Assembly: GCA_016720835.1 (NCBI GenBank)
Contig: JADKJW010000015.1
Location: 1 to 64,000, forward strand
Source: Ignavibacteria bacterium
GTDB lineage: Bacteria; Bacteroidota; Ignavibacteria; SZUA-365
DNA length: 64,000 bases
Direction: 5' to 3'
Shown here piece after piece: positions 56,369 through 64,000 of this stretch. Positions within the stretch are counted from its first letter, which is position 1, and each line of letters begins with the position of its first letter. The notes beneath the pieces are model-generated. The model was not told where the DNA came from and ran no database searches. It worked only from the letters and a program-made list of their open reading frames with translations. The position numbers and the translations under genes are program-made.

Positions 56369-56435
56369 TCACGATTCACGACTCACGATTCACGATTCAC
56401 AACTCACGATTCACGACTCACGATTCACGACTCAC
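56369..56435. repeat. GATTCAC/GACTCAC heptamer array overlapping a stop codon
   Basis: About nine 7-bp units (ACGATTC, ACGACTC, ACAACTC). The stop codon of the minus-strand TauE/SafE-like gene (56432-56434) lies inside the last unit. Confidence 0.85.
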
Positions 56436-57181
56436 GGCGCACAGCAATCATGCCCCGTACTGTCCGGCACAGCACGTGTCGTATCGACAATCACCGTCGT
56501 GCCCTTCGCGAGCATGCGCTCCATTTTTGGACTGACGAAGGGGATGCCGAGGGCGAGGCCGCGCAGGATGAAGAAGACGCCCATGAGCGCGACCATGACG
56601 GGCACGGCCCTGACGAGACGGCGGCGCATGCCGGCGGTGAGCAGTCCGCCCGCGAAGCCGAGCGCGAACATGGCGGGCAGGGTGCCGAGACCGAAGAGCG
56701 CCATGAACAGCGCGCCCTGCGCGATGCCGCCGGCGGCGATGGAGGCCGCGAGGGCGGAGTAGACGAGTCCGCATGGCAGCAGGCCGTTCAGCAGGCCGAT
56801 GAAGAAGAGCGACGACAGCGCGTCGGATTCGAGCAGACTCCCGAGGCGCCCCTTCAACGCCGCGAGCGTAGAGGTCATGCGCGCGGGAATGGCGCGCGAC
56901 AAGGCGCCCGCCGGGAACGCGACACCGGCGATCATCAGGACTCCCGCGACGATGCCCAGCGTCTGCTGATACCCCGCGAGCACGACGAACTGCCCGAGCA
57001 CACCCACTGCGGCGCCCAGCAGCGCGTAGGTCACCGCGCGTCCGCCGTTGTAGAGCAGACGTCCCGCGACGAAACGCGCCGAGCGCGCGGTCCTGCCCGG
57101 CAGCACGAGGACGATGGGTCCGCACATGCCGAGGCAGTGCAGGCTGCCGAAGAATCCGAGGATGAGGGCTGTCCAGAACAT
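56432..57181 (-). CDS. TauE/SafE-family membrane protein linked to cbb3 oxidase
   Basis: 249 aa from ATG 57181. Six to seven hydrophobic segments; the first carries the metal-binding-like motif FFGSLHCLGMCGPIVLVLPG. Middle: VTYALLGAAVGVLGQFVVLA and FIGLLNGLLPCGLVYSALAA with a second conserved Cys, then GTLPAMFALGFAGGLL. This sub-family of sulfite exporter TauE/SafE proteins is regularly found at the end of cco operons, where a role in copper or haem delivery has been suggested. The C terminus ends in a Cys pair HDCCAP. Its stop codon falls in a heptamer array. Confidence 0.85.
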   Translation of the reverse strand: MFWTALILGFFGSLHCLGMCGPIVLVLPGRTARSARFVAGRLLYNGGRAVTYALLGAAVGVLGQFVVLAGYQQTLGIVAGVLMIAGVAFPAGALSRAIPARMTSTLAALKGRLGSLLESDALSSLFFIGLLNGLLPCGLVYSALAASIAAGGIAQGALFMALFGLGTLPAMFALGFAGGLLTAGMRRRLVRAVPVMVALMGVFFILRGLALGIPFVSPKMERMLAKGTTVIVDTTRAVPDSTGHDCCAP

Positions 57182-57608
57182 GGAGAGTAGTGAGTAGGGA
57201 GTGGTGAGTAGGGAGATAGTCAATTCACTCGGATGCCTTTCAAGACAGATGCTTCTGCGCCTGGGACGCATCAGCATGACAGACCTTTATAACGGTCACA
57301 TACTCCGCAGATATTGTGGGCAGAAACCATTCCTGTGAATCGGACAAGCGGGACGCTTGGCCTGACCGCCGAAGTCCCGCGAAGCGGGACGCAGGCGGGT
57401 CCCCACCCGAAGGGGTCTGTTCATGTCGGAATCGGACAAGCGGGACGCTTGGCCTGACCGCCGAAGTCCCGCGAAGCGGGACGCAGGCGGGTCCCCACCC
57501 GGCCATGATCTTACTATTCACCATTCACGATTCATGATTCACGATTCACCATTCACGATTCACCATTCACGATTCACCATTCACGATTCACTATTCACGA
57601 CTCACGAC
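57182..57608. other. Intergenic region with repeats inside the cbb3 operon
   Basis: Between ccoH and the TauE/SafE-like gene: a GTAGGGAGTGGTGAGTAGGG tract, two tandem copies of the long hairpin repeat (57338-57408 and 57428-57500), and a heptamer array (57520-57616) reaching into the ccoH stop codon. Confidence 0.6.
57338..57500. repeat. Two tandem copies of the long hairpin repeat
   Basis: Copies 57338-57408 and 57428-57500 are almost identical for about 70 bp (AATCGGACAAGCGGGACGCT ... GGGTCCCCACCC) and are separated by GAAGGGGTCTGTTCATGTCG. They match the copies at 51392 and 56229. Confidence 0.85.
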
Positions 57609-57616
57609 TCACGATT
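57520..57616. repeat. ATTCACS heptamer array overlapping the ccoH stop codon
   Basis: About 13 units of 7 bp (ATTCACC, ATTCACG, ATTCATG, ATTCACT, ACTCACG). On the minus strand ccoH ends GTG GAA TCG TGA, with the stop (57609-57611) inside the array. Confidence 0.85.
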
Positions 57617-58070
57617 CCACGAACAACGGCGTTTCAAGATAGTACTCGAGCCCCCCGCGCTGCCAGGAGAGCTGCACGGTCCAGCGGCCGCTTTGCTGCG
57701 GAGTGAAGGGGAAGCGCTGGGTACCCGAAGCATCGAGGGCGAGAGGCAGCTGCCAGTCGCGACGGGCATCGTCGATGCGGAAGAAACGCGCGGTGCCGGT
57801 CACGGCCCCCGCCGCCGCGCTGTCCTTGAAGGCGATGACGCAGGCATGCGCGCGTGCATCGAAGGTGATTGCCGGCTTGACGGCCAGCGCCTCGGTGCGT
57901 TTCAGGATGATGATACGCTCCTCGTACGCGATGCCCTTCTCGTAGGCGCGATCGGTCACGAGATCCACTCGCTCGCTGCTGAGGACGAGCACCACGGCCA
58001 CCGTCACGACGATGAAGAGGACGATGAAGATGCTGATGCCGATTGGCCAGAAGGTTTTCTTTTCGGTCAC
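57609..58070 (-). CDS. ccoH: FixH/CcoH-like cbb3 oxidase assembly protein
   Basis: 153 aa with GTG 58070 as the likely start, since no ATG is in frame between the ccoG stop and the membrane segment. One N-terminal membrane segment (IGISIFIVLFIVVTVAVVLV) is followed by a periplasmic domain: VDLVTDRAYEKGIAYEERI, CVIAFKD, ARFFRIDDARRDWQLPLALD and GRWTVQLSWQRGGLEYYLET at the end. This is the FixH pattern. FixH/CcoH helps cbb3 assembly. The gene follows ccoG by 65 bp. Confidence 0.85.
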   Translation of the reverse strand: MTEKKTFWPIGISIFIVLFIVVTVAVVLVLSSERVDLVTDRAYEKGIAYEERIIILKRTEALAVKPAITFDARAHACVIAFKDSAAAGAVTGTARFFRIDDARRDWQLPLALDASGTQRFPFTPQQSGRWTVQLSWQRGGLEYYLETPLFVES

Positions 58071-58135
58071 GGGTGTATCTGATGAAGCGACGGTGATGGG
58101 ACTGGTGAATGTCGTGTGGAGATTCGCGAAGCCGT

Positions 58136-59614
58136 CTAGCGGCGATCCTCGTGCTTCTCCTTCTCGTGATCGTCCTCGTGCTGCGGCTCCATCGAATTCG
58201 GACCCGGGCCGACGAAGGTGGTTTCGATGCTCTCCAGCAGCCGCTCGCCGGCGTAGAGACCGATGGTCACGGGAACGGTCGCCGTCTCCAGCTTGCTCCT
58301 GGGAATGTCGATGAAGAACACCGCCTGCGCGTAGCCGCCGGAAGGCGCGGTGGTGGAGGAACCGACGAGCGTCAGGGTTCCTTCCGGCTCGAGCAGTCTC
58401 GCGGTGACGGCCACATCGTCGTGGGTCTTGTTGATCACCTTCATCGTGTACAGGTTGCTGATCATGCCGCCGGGTTTTTCCTGGTACAGCGTGCCGGGAG
58501 CGCGGAGCACCGTGGCTTCCACCGTGGGACGCGCCGCGAAGAGGTACACGATCAGCGCGACGAGCAGGAACAGCACCACGGAGTAGCCGATGACGCGCGG
58601 GGTGAGGAGCTTCGCCGCGCCCGCCTTGATGGCGGCATGCGAGGAGTAGCGGACAAGGCCGCGGGGCAGCCCGACGTTGTCCATCACGCTGTCGCAGGCG
58701 TCGATGCAGGCGGTGCAGTTCACGCACTCGAGCTGCGTGCCGTTGCGGATGTCGATGCCGGTGGGACAGACGAAGACGCACTGCCCGCAGTCGACGCAGT
58801 CGCCCAGCCCCTCGCGCGAGGCGCCCTTGCGCATCTTCGTCCGCGGCTCGCCGCGCTTATAGTCGTAGGTGATGACGACGGAGTTCTCGTCGAGCAGCAC
58901 GGACTGCAGGCGGCCGTAGGGACAGACGAGCACGCAGGCCTGCTCGCGGAACCAGGTGAACACGAAGAAGAACATGCCCGAGAACACGAGCATCGCGGTG
59001 AGTCCGCCGATATGCTGGGACGGCGGATCGGTGACGATTTTCGCGAGTTCGTCCACGCCGATCAGGTAGGCGAGGAAGGTGTTGCCGATGAGGAAGGAGA
59101 TGGCGAAGAAGATCGTGAGCTTGCCGACGCGCTTCGCGACCTTGCCGGGGGTCCACGGCGCGGTGGAGAGCACGCGCTGCTGCTGCGCGTCGCCGTCGAT
59201 GAGGTACTCGATGCGGCGGAACACGAGTTCCATGAACACCGTCTGCGGACAGATCCATCCGCAGAAGAGGCGGCCGAACACGGCGGTGAAGAGGAAGATG
59301 AAGACGATGGTGGCGACCATCACGAGGCCGAAGAGGTAGAAATCCTGCGGCCAGAAGATCACGCCGAAGATGGCGAACTTGCGCTCGAGGACGTTGAGGA
59401 GCAGCAGCGGTTCGCCGTTGATGCGGATGAAGGGCGCGCCGAAGAGGAAGGCGAGCAGGAAGTAGCTCAGGAAGGTGCGGGCGCGGGTGAAGCGGCCGGA
59501 CGGCTTCTTCGGGAATATCCATTTCCGTTTGCCTTCATCGTCGATGGTGGCGATGCGCTCGCGGAAGGTGATCTCGTCGGCGGGACGCTCGGGAGGGTCA
59601 ATGATTTCGGACAT
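58136..59614 (-). CDS. ccoG: cbb3 oxidase accessory ferredoxin-like protein CcoG
   Basis: 492 aa. The start at ATG 59614 (MSEIIDPPERPADEITFRER) is preferred over 59686. Membrane segments surround LFCGWICPQTVFMELVFRRI, QACVLVCPYGRLQSVLLDEN, and the 2[4Fe-4S] cluster motifs CVDCGQCVFVCPTGIDIRNG and CVNCTACIDACDSVMDNVGL. The C-terminal domain is an Ig-like periplasmic part (PGGMISNLYTMKVINKTHDD). CcoG (FixG, RdxA) is a Cu2+ reductase needed for cbb3 CuB assembly in other bacteria. Frame intact. Confidence 0.95.
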   Translation of the reverse strand: MSEIIDPPERPADEITFRERIATIDDEGKRKWIFPKKPSGRFTRARTFLSYFLLAFLFGAPFIRINGEPLLLLNVLERKFAIFGVIFWPQDFYLFGLVMVATIVFIFLFTAVFGRLFCGWICPQTVFMELVFRRIEYLIDGDAQQQRVLSTAPWTPGKVAKRVGKLTIFFAISFLIGNTFLAYLIGVDELAKIVTDPPSQHIGGLTAMLVFSGMFFFVFTWFREQACVLVCPYGRLQSVLLDENSVVITYDYKRGEPRTKMRKGASREGLGDCVDCGQCVFVCPTGIDIRNGTQLECVNCTACIDACDSVMDNVGLPRGLVRYSSHAAIKAGAAKLLTPRVIGYSVVLFLLVALIVYLFAARPTVEATVLRAPGTLYQEKPGGMISNLYTMKVINKTHDDVAVTARLLEPEGTLTLVGSSTTAPSGGYAQAVFFIDIPRSKLETATVPVTIGLYAGERLLESIETTFVGPGPNSMEPQHEDDHEKEKHEDRR

Positions 59615-59731
59615 GCGGGCCTTTCTGCGATCGTCGAGGTGCGTGTGCTGTGCGTTCAACCTAGTGGAAAAGCGAGAGGGATTCAAATCGGCGCCGCGAC
59701 TGAATCCCTCCCGATTTCGGATATACTGCGC

Positions 59732-60629
59732 TTATTTTTTCGCGCCTTCCTTCGCGGGAGTCTTCCCTGCGGGTGCGGCCTTGCCGTCGGCGGCTTTGCC
59801 GTCGGCGGGCTCGACATTTTCGACCGCCGCCGCGGGAGCGGCCTTCACGCCCTGCGGCGCTTTGGGATTCGGCGGATTCGTGCCCTGGAGCTTCACCATG
59901 ATGTAGCTCGCGAGCTGGTCGATCTGCTCGGGCGACAGCGTGCGCTCCCAGGTGACCATGCCCTTCTCGGGCACGCCCTTGCGGATGACGCGGATCACGT
60001 CCGGCAGCGTGCCTCCGTGTATCCAGGAATCGTCCGTCAGGTTCGGCCCGATGAGGCCTTCGCCGAGCTTTCCGTGGCAGGTGAAGCATTGGGTCTCGAA
60101 GATCTGTTTTCCCGAGGCAAGCGCGGCCGCATCCTTGAGTGGCGCGGTGATCGTGGGTTCATTTGCGGTGCTTGCGCTTCCCGCGCCGGCCGTGAAGCCG
60201 CCGGTACTGAAGGTTTTGTAGATGTCGGGGAACGCGGCCTTCAGCTTGTCGAGCTGCGTCGCGTCGGCCTTCGACATCGCGCGCATCACGCTCTGCTCGA
60301 AGGTCGCGTCCGTCATGCGGGCGATTTCGGCGCGGACGCGCGGCGTGAGGTTTTCGTCGCGGGAGAGGAAGGGCGACTGGTACGGCGTGAGGAGTCCGCC
60401 GCTCGCGGCGTCGAGCGTGCTCGAGTACGACGGGTTCATCTCCTTGAGATATTCCACGCGGGACGAATCGCCCGTGCTGAACACGTGGTAATGCAGCATG
60501 TACACCGCCGCGAAGGCGATGGAAATGTAGAAGAGCCACTTCCACCAGCCCGGCAGATCGTTGTCGAACTTCCTGGATGCCGTCGAAGGAGTGATGGAAC
60601 ACCTCATCGACAGGTTTTTTCTCGGCCAT
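59732..60629 (-). CDS. ccoP: cbb3 oxidase c-type cytochrome subunit CcoP, one frame break
   Basis: About 298 aa after correcting one extra base near 60575. The start ATG 60629 gives MAEKKPVDEVFHHSFDGIQE, which continues as FDNDLPGWWKWLFYISIAFA, the usual CcoP N terminus with its membrane anchor. A single haem-c motif CFTCH occurs near residue 195 (QIFETQCFTCHGKLGEGLIG), with a possible axial Met in GMVTW. Most proteobacterial CcoP have two haems, so this one looks mono-haem. The tail is rich in Ala, Pro, Lys and Gly. It transfers electrons to CcoNO. It starts 2 bp from ccoQ. Confidence 0.88.
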
Positions 60630-60631
60630 GA

Positions 60632-60823
60632 TTATTCTCCGTTCTTGGGAGCCGTCGCGGCGCCATCGTCAAGCGGCAGGAGGCTCATCCGTTGTGTATG
60701 GCTTTTTTTCAGAAAGAACACGCCGATGCTGAGTCCGGTGAAGAGCACGAAGAAGAACACCGTGCTCAGCGAGGCCCAGCCGTTCCAGGCGCTGAAATCG
60801 AGCAGATTCTTGAACATGATCAC
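60632..60823 (-). CDS. ccoQ: Small cbb3 oxidase subunit CcoQ-like
   Basis: 63 aa. One membrane segment (LSTVFFFVLFTGLSIGVFFL) followed by a short charged tail, as in CcoQ/subunit IV. Its ATG overlaps the ccoNO stop by 4 bp. CcoQ stabilises the complex in other species. Family assignment rests mainly on operon position and topology. Confidence 0.8.
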   Translation of the reverse strand: MIMFKNLLDFSAWNGWASLSTVFFFVLFTGLSIGVFFLKKSHTQRMSLLPLDDGAATAPKNGE

Positions 60824-62931
60824 TTCGCCTTGATGTCGGTGCCGAGGCGCTGCAGGTAGGCGATGAGCGCGATGATCTCGCGGTCCGGCGTGGTGCGTAT
60901 GCCGGCCATGGCGAGGTCCACCGTGATCTTCTCCGCCTGGTCCTTCAGATCGGCCACCGCCTTCTCTTCATATCCGTCGGGATACGGCACGCCGATCGAA
61001 CGCATGGCGCCGATACGGGACTTCACCGTGCTCGCGCGCAGCTGGTCGGTGATCAGCCACGGGTAGCGCGGCATGATGGAGCCGGGCGACATGGAGAGCG
61101 GATCGTCCATGTGCCGGAAATGCCACGCATTCGGATACTTGCCGCCCTCGCGAAGCAGGTCCGGACCGGTGCGTTTCGAGCCCCAGAGGAACGGATGATC
61201 GTACACGTACTCGCCCGCCTTCGCGTACTCGCCGTAGCGCTCGGTTTCAGACCGGAAAGGCCGGATCATCTGCGAGTGGCAGTTGAAGCAGCCTTCGCGC
61301 TGGTAGAGATCGCGCCCGGCGAGTTCGAGCGGCGTGTACGGCTTGACGCTGGCGATGGTCGGGATATTCGATTTCACGACGAACATCGGCACGTTGCCGA
61401 TGATGCTGCCGATCAGGATGGCGACCGCGGAGAGCACCGTGAACTGGATGGGACGGCTCTCGAGCCAGCGATGGCCCCAGTACGACTTCTCATCGGCCAC
61501 CATCTGCGACTTGAGCGACGGCGCTTCGGCCTCTTCCTCCGGAATGAACCTGCCGGCCTTGGCGGTCCGGTACAGGTTGAACACCATCATGACGGCGCCG
61601 GTCAGGTACAACGCCCCGCCGACGGCGCGGAGTTTGTGCAGCGGCATGATCTGCAGAACGGTCTCGAGGAAATTCGGGTACTGCAGGATGCCGTCGGGAG
61701 TGAACTGCTTCCACATGAGTCCCTGCGTGATGCCGCTCCAGTACATCGGGACAGCGTAGAAGAGAATGGCGAGCGTGCCGATCCAGAAATGCCAGTTGGC
61801 CAGCTTGCTCCAGAGCTGCGTGCCGTAGAGGCGCGGGACCAGCCAGTACAGGATGCCGAAGGCCATGAAACCGTTCCATCCCAGCGCGCCGATGTGCACA
61901 TGCGCGATGATCCAGTCGGTGAAATGGGCGATGGCGTTGACGCTCTTGATCGAGAGCATCGGCCCTTCGAAGGTGGCCATGCCGTAGGCGGTCACGGCGA
62001 TCACGAAGAATTTCAGCACCGGATCCTCGCGGACGCGGTCCCACGCCCCGCGGAGGGTCAGGAGGCCGTTGAGCATGCCTCCCCACGACGGCGCGATGAG
62101 CATGATGGAGAACACCGTGCCGAGCGACTGCGCCCAGTCCGGCGTCGCCGAGTACAGGAGGTGATGCGGCCCCGCCCAGATGTACAGGAAGATGAGCGAC
62201 CAGAAGTGGATGATGGAGAGCTTGTACGAGTACACCGGCCTGTTCGCCGCCTTCGGCATGTAGTAGTACATCAGGCCGAGGTACGGGGTGGTGAGGAAGA
62301 ACGCCACGGCGTTGTGCCCGTACCACCACTGCACCAGCGCGTCCTGCACGCCGGCGTAGATCGAGTAGCTCTTCAGGAAGCCCGCGGGCATCTCCATGGA
62401 GTTCGTGATGTGGAGCACGGCCACCGTCACCAGCGTCGCGATGAAGAACCAGATGCCGACGTACAGGTGCTTCTCGCGCCGGATCAGCAGCGTGCCGATC
62501 ATGTTGATGCCCCACACCACCCAGATTGCGGTGATCAGGATATCGATCGGCCATTCGAGTTCGGCGTACTCCTTCGCGGTCGTGAAGCCGAGCACCAGGG
62601 TCACCGCCGCGCAGACGATGATGAGCTGCCATCCCCAGAAGTGAATCTTCCCGAGCAGGTCGCTGTAGTTCCGCGTCTTGAGCAGGCGCTGGATCATGTA
62701 GTAGTACCCGAGGAACATCGCATTCCCGACGAACGCGAAAATCACCGCATTCGTGTGCAGCGGACGCAGACGCCCGAAGGAGGTGAATGGCGTTCCGAAA
62801 TTCAGGCCCGGGAAGGGAATTTGCAGGGCGATCAGCAGGCCGACGATGAAGCCGACGACGCCCCAGAGAACCGTGGCCATCATGAACATGCGCACGATCC
62901 GGTTGTCGTAGCGGAATTTTTCGAGTTCCAT
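60820..62931 (-). CDS. ccoNO: Fused cbb3 oxidase subunits I and II (CcoNO)
   Basis: 703 aa. ATG 62931 follows AAGGAG and overlaps the ccoS stop by one base. Residues 1-470 are CcoN: 12 or more membrane segments with haem-copper ligand motifs RPLHTNAVIFAFVGNAMFLG, QWWYGHNAVAFFLTTPYLGL and HIGALGWNGFMAFGILYWLV. After a linker (AGRFIPEEEAEAPSLKSQMV) comes CcoO: one membrane anchor (FTVLSAVAILIGSIIGNVPM) and a haem-c domain with YQREGCFNCHSQMIRPFRSE and PGSIMPRYPWL. CcoN reduces oxygen at haem b3-CuB, and CcoO passes electrons from CcoP. CcoNO fusion is known in Bacteroidota and allied phyla. Confidence 0.96.
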   Translation of the reverse strand: MELEKFRYDNRIVRMFMMATVLWGVVGFIVGLLIALQIPFPGLNFGTPFTSFGRLRPLHTNAVIFAFVGNAMFLGYYYMIQRLLKTRNYSDLLGKIHFWGWQLIIVCAAVTLVLGFTTAKEYAELEWPIDILITAIWVVWGINMIGTLLIRREKHLYVGIWFFIATLVTVAVLHITNSMEMPAGFLKSYSIYAGVQDALVQWWYGHNAVAFFLTTPYLGLMYYYMPKAANRPVYSYKLSIIHFWSLIFLYIWAGPHHLLYSATPDWAQSLGTVFSIMLIAPSWGGMLNGLLTLRGAWDRVREDPVLKFFVIAVTAYGMATFEGPMLSIKSVNAIAHFTDWIIAHVHIGALGWNGFMAFGILYWLVPRLYGTQLWSKLANWHFWIGTLAILFYAVPMYWSGITQGLMWKQFTPDGILQYPNFLETVLQIMPLHKLRAVGGALYLTGAVMMVFNLYRTAKAGRFIPEEEAEAPSLKSQMVADEKSYWGHRWLESRPIQFTVLSAVAILIGSIIGNVPMFVVKSNIPTIASVKPYTPLELAGRDLYQREGCFNCHSQMIRPFRSETERYGEYAKAGEYVYDHPFLWGSKRTGPDLLREGGKYPNAWHFRHMDDPLSMSPGSIMPRYPWLITDQLRASTVKSRIGAMRSIGVPYPDGYEEKAVADLKDQAEKITVDLAMAGIRTTPDREIIALIAYLQRLGTDIKAK

Positions 62932-63137
62932 TACTCCTTGCTCCTGTATTCTGTCTGTATTGCGTCTTCCTTCGTACTCTCTATCGATTCGGCCGGGCGT
63001 TTCTCTTCGAAGAGCATGCGCACCGACGGCGTGTACTGGTCCTCGTATTGCCCGCTGCGCACCGCCCACAGGAAGGCCCCGAGAAAGACGAGCGCCACCA
63101 GCAGGCTGAAACCGATGAGGACAAACATCACGTCCAT
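62931..63137 (-). CDS. ccoS: cbb3 oxidase maturation protein CcoS
   Basis: 68 aa. N-terminal membrane segment MDVMFVLIGFSLLVALVFLG followed by AFLWAVRSGQYEDQYTPSVR, the hallmark of CcoS. CcoS is needed for haem and copper insertion. The start overlaps the ccoI stop (ATGA) and its stop overlaps the ccoNO start. Confidence 0.92.
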   Translation of the reverse strand: MDVMFVLIGFSLLVALVFLGAFLWAVRSGQYEDQYTPSVRMLFEEKRPAESIESTKEDAIQTEYRSKE

Positions 63138-64000
63138 CAGTGCAAGCCCTCCCGCTTCGCCATCAGGCGCGTCGCAACGGTCGTGAACGCCACCACGCTG
63201 ACCGAACTCACGGGCATCAGGATCGCCGACACCAGCGGCGACAGCAACCCCATCACCGCGAAGGTCAGGCCGACAATATTGTACGCGAACGAGATCGCGA
63301 AGCTCGTGTGCACGATGGTCATGCTCGAGGCGGCGTAGCGCAGAAAACGCGGGAAGGCGTGGAAGCGGTCCGCGGAGAGAATGGCATCGCAGGCCGGCGA
63401 GAACGTGTTGATATCCTCCGACACCGACACGCCCACCTGCGCGGCCTTGAGCGCGCCCGCGTCGTTCAGTCCGTCCCCCACCATCAGCACGTGCCTGCCT
63501 TCGGCGCGCAGCTCCATGATGCGGCGCATCTTGTCCTCGGGCGTCTGCGAGAAGCGTAGCTCGGTTTCCGGCCCGAAGAATCCGCGCAGCGTCGCTTCCT
63601 CGCGATCGTCGTCGCCGGACAGCACCACGCATGTGTAACGCTCGCGCAGCGTCGCGGCGAGCGTGTCGAGCCCCTTCCGGTAATTGTTCGCGACGGAGAA
63701 CACCCCGCGCACGCTGCCGTCGATGGCGACGTACACCGCCGAGTGCTCCTGAGGCGGCAACACCGCATCGGCGGGAGCTCCGGTCCAGGAGCGCGATCCG
63801 ATGCGTACCATGGCGCCGTCCACCAGCGCCGCGATCCCCTTCCCCGCCGCTTCGTCGTAGCCCGTCACCGGCAGACCGGCAGGACCCTCGAGCGTCGAGA
63901 AGAGCTGCCGGCTGAGTGCGTGCGCGGACTGCCGGGCAAGCGACTTGATCTTCATCCGTTCGTCCGGCGTCAGCGGTGTCCCGTGATACTCCACCGACGG
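63137..64000 (-). CDS. ccoI: Copper-transporting P1B-type ATPase CcoI, C-terminal part (runs off the right edge)
   Basis: At least 285 aa in the window; the N terminus is beyond 64000. Visible P-type ATPase parts: nucleotide-binding domain (GLPVTGYDEAAGKGIAALVD, MVRIGSRSW), P-domain CVVLSGDDDREEATLRGFFG and RHVLMVGDGLNDAGALKAAQ, then ADVGVSVSE-type continuation and two closing membrane segments (FAISFAYNIVGLTFAVMGLL, VSAILMPVSSVSVVAFTTVA). The DKTGT phosphorylation site and CPC motif would lie outside. CcoI/FixI supplies copper for the cbb3 binuclear centre. First known gene of this operon in the window. Confidence 0.92.
   Translation of the reverse strand, partial: PSVEYHGTPLTPDERMKIKSLARQSAHALSRQLFSTLEGPAGLPVTGYDEAAGKGIAALVDGAMVRIGSRSWTGAPADAVLPPQEHSAVYVAIDGSVRGVFSVANNYRKGLDTLAATLRERYTCVVLSGDDDREEATLRGFFGPETELRFSQTPEDKMRRIMELRAEGRHVLMVGDGLNDAGALKAAQVGVSVSEDINTFSPACDAILSADRFHAFPRFLRYAASSMTIVHTSFAISFAYNIVGLTFAVMGLLSPLVSAILMPVSSVSVVAFTTVATRLMAKREGLH

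Larger units (their letters stand above)
55711..56431. other. 721-bp intergenic region of repeats
   Basis: No gene supported. It holds a 21-bp periodic A-tract array (55884-56198), two hairpin-repeat modules (56229-56352) and a heptamer array (56369-56435). An ORF on the minus strand (55926-56240) reads as degenerate heptapeptides and is treated as part of the array. Confidence 0.6.

Noticed and set aside
58109..60631. An 840-aa plus-strand open frame over ccoG and ccoP
   Set aside because: Antisense shadow in GC-rich DNA; ccoG and ccoP on the minus strand have unmistakable motifs.
1..64000. tRNA or rRNA genes
   Set aside because: No T-loop GGTTCGAATCC-type motif with matching cloverleaf and no rRNA sequence was recognised.

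Overview
The window is high-GC bacterial chromosome (coding regions clearly above 60% G+C by eye). It belongs to the Bacteroidota/Chlorobi-Ignavibacteria-Kapabacteria group (FCB). Evidence: several secreted proteins end in type IX secretion (T9SS) C-terminal sorting domains, including the lineage-typical linker QNYPNPIRG; the cbb3 oxidase has a fused CcoN-CcoO subunit; Rex, DXR, class I aldolase and DUF2851 are all present. I cannot name the species. Many genes contain single-base frame breaks, often in homopolymers, so I read several split ORFs as one gene each. The breaks look more like assembly error than decay, but raw reads would be needed to decide.

Region 1 (1-10963, + strand): a locus of large exported proteins. 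Two Cys-rich Ig/PKD-like repeat proteins come first. Three paralogues follow that share an N-terminal domain resembling TANFOR: a truncated copy, a copy carrying four choice-of-anchor-D/ASH-like repeats, and a 1145-aa copy whose C-terminal half looks like an outer-membrane beta-barrel. Together they suggest a surface-display system.

Region 2 (11189-17160): a URO-D-family protein, a small outer-membrane beta-barrel, a DHFR-family reductase, a repeat-filled gap, and a cytoplasmic histidine kinase with an NtrC-type sigma54 response regulator.

Region 3 (17031-23221): a lower-GC block of large secreted T9SS cargo genes, flanked by 131-bp direct repeats. The repeats are copies of the 3-prime end and hairpin of the response-regulator gene. 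All coding differences between them are synonymous. One cargo gene has an in-frame TAG.

Region 4 (23244-46854): housekeeping genes. They include sucD with a 100-residue Lys-rich histone-like tail, a TPR protein coupled to an AsnB-like exported protein, dxr-rseP, rex, DUF2851, class I fructose-bisphosphate aldolase, a TIGR01777 epimerase, an HD-domain protein, the run PLP lyase-pgeF-lipM/lplA-panB-cupin-DUF971-peptidase C26, and the coupled set nagZ-ade-mutS on the minus strand.

Region 5 (47090-55710): a possible 55-aa small gene with a strong terminator, two coupled secreted CocE/NonD-type hydrolases, an APC permease, a HicBA toxin-antitoxin pair, and a YCF48/BNR-type secreted protein.

Region 6 (55711-64000): a repeat-rich gap with a 21-bp periodic A-tract array, then the minus-strand cbb3 oxidase operon ccoI-ccoS-ccoNO-ccoQ-ccoP-ccoG-ccoH-tauE/safE-like. 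ccoI runs off the right edge. The intergenic regions hold heptamer and octamer microsatellites and a family of short hairpin repeats. In two cbb3 genes the heptamer array supplies the stop codon.
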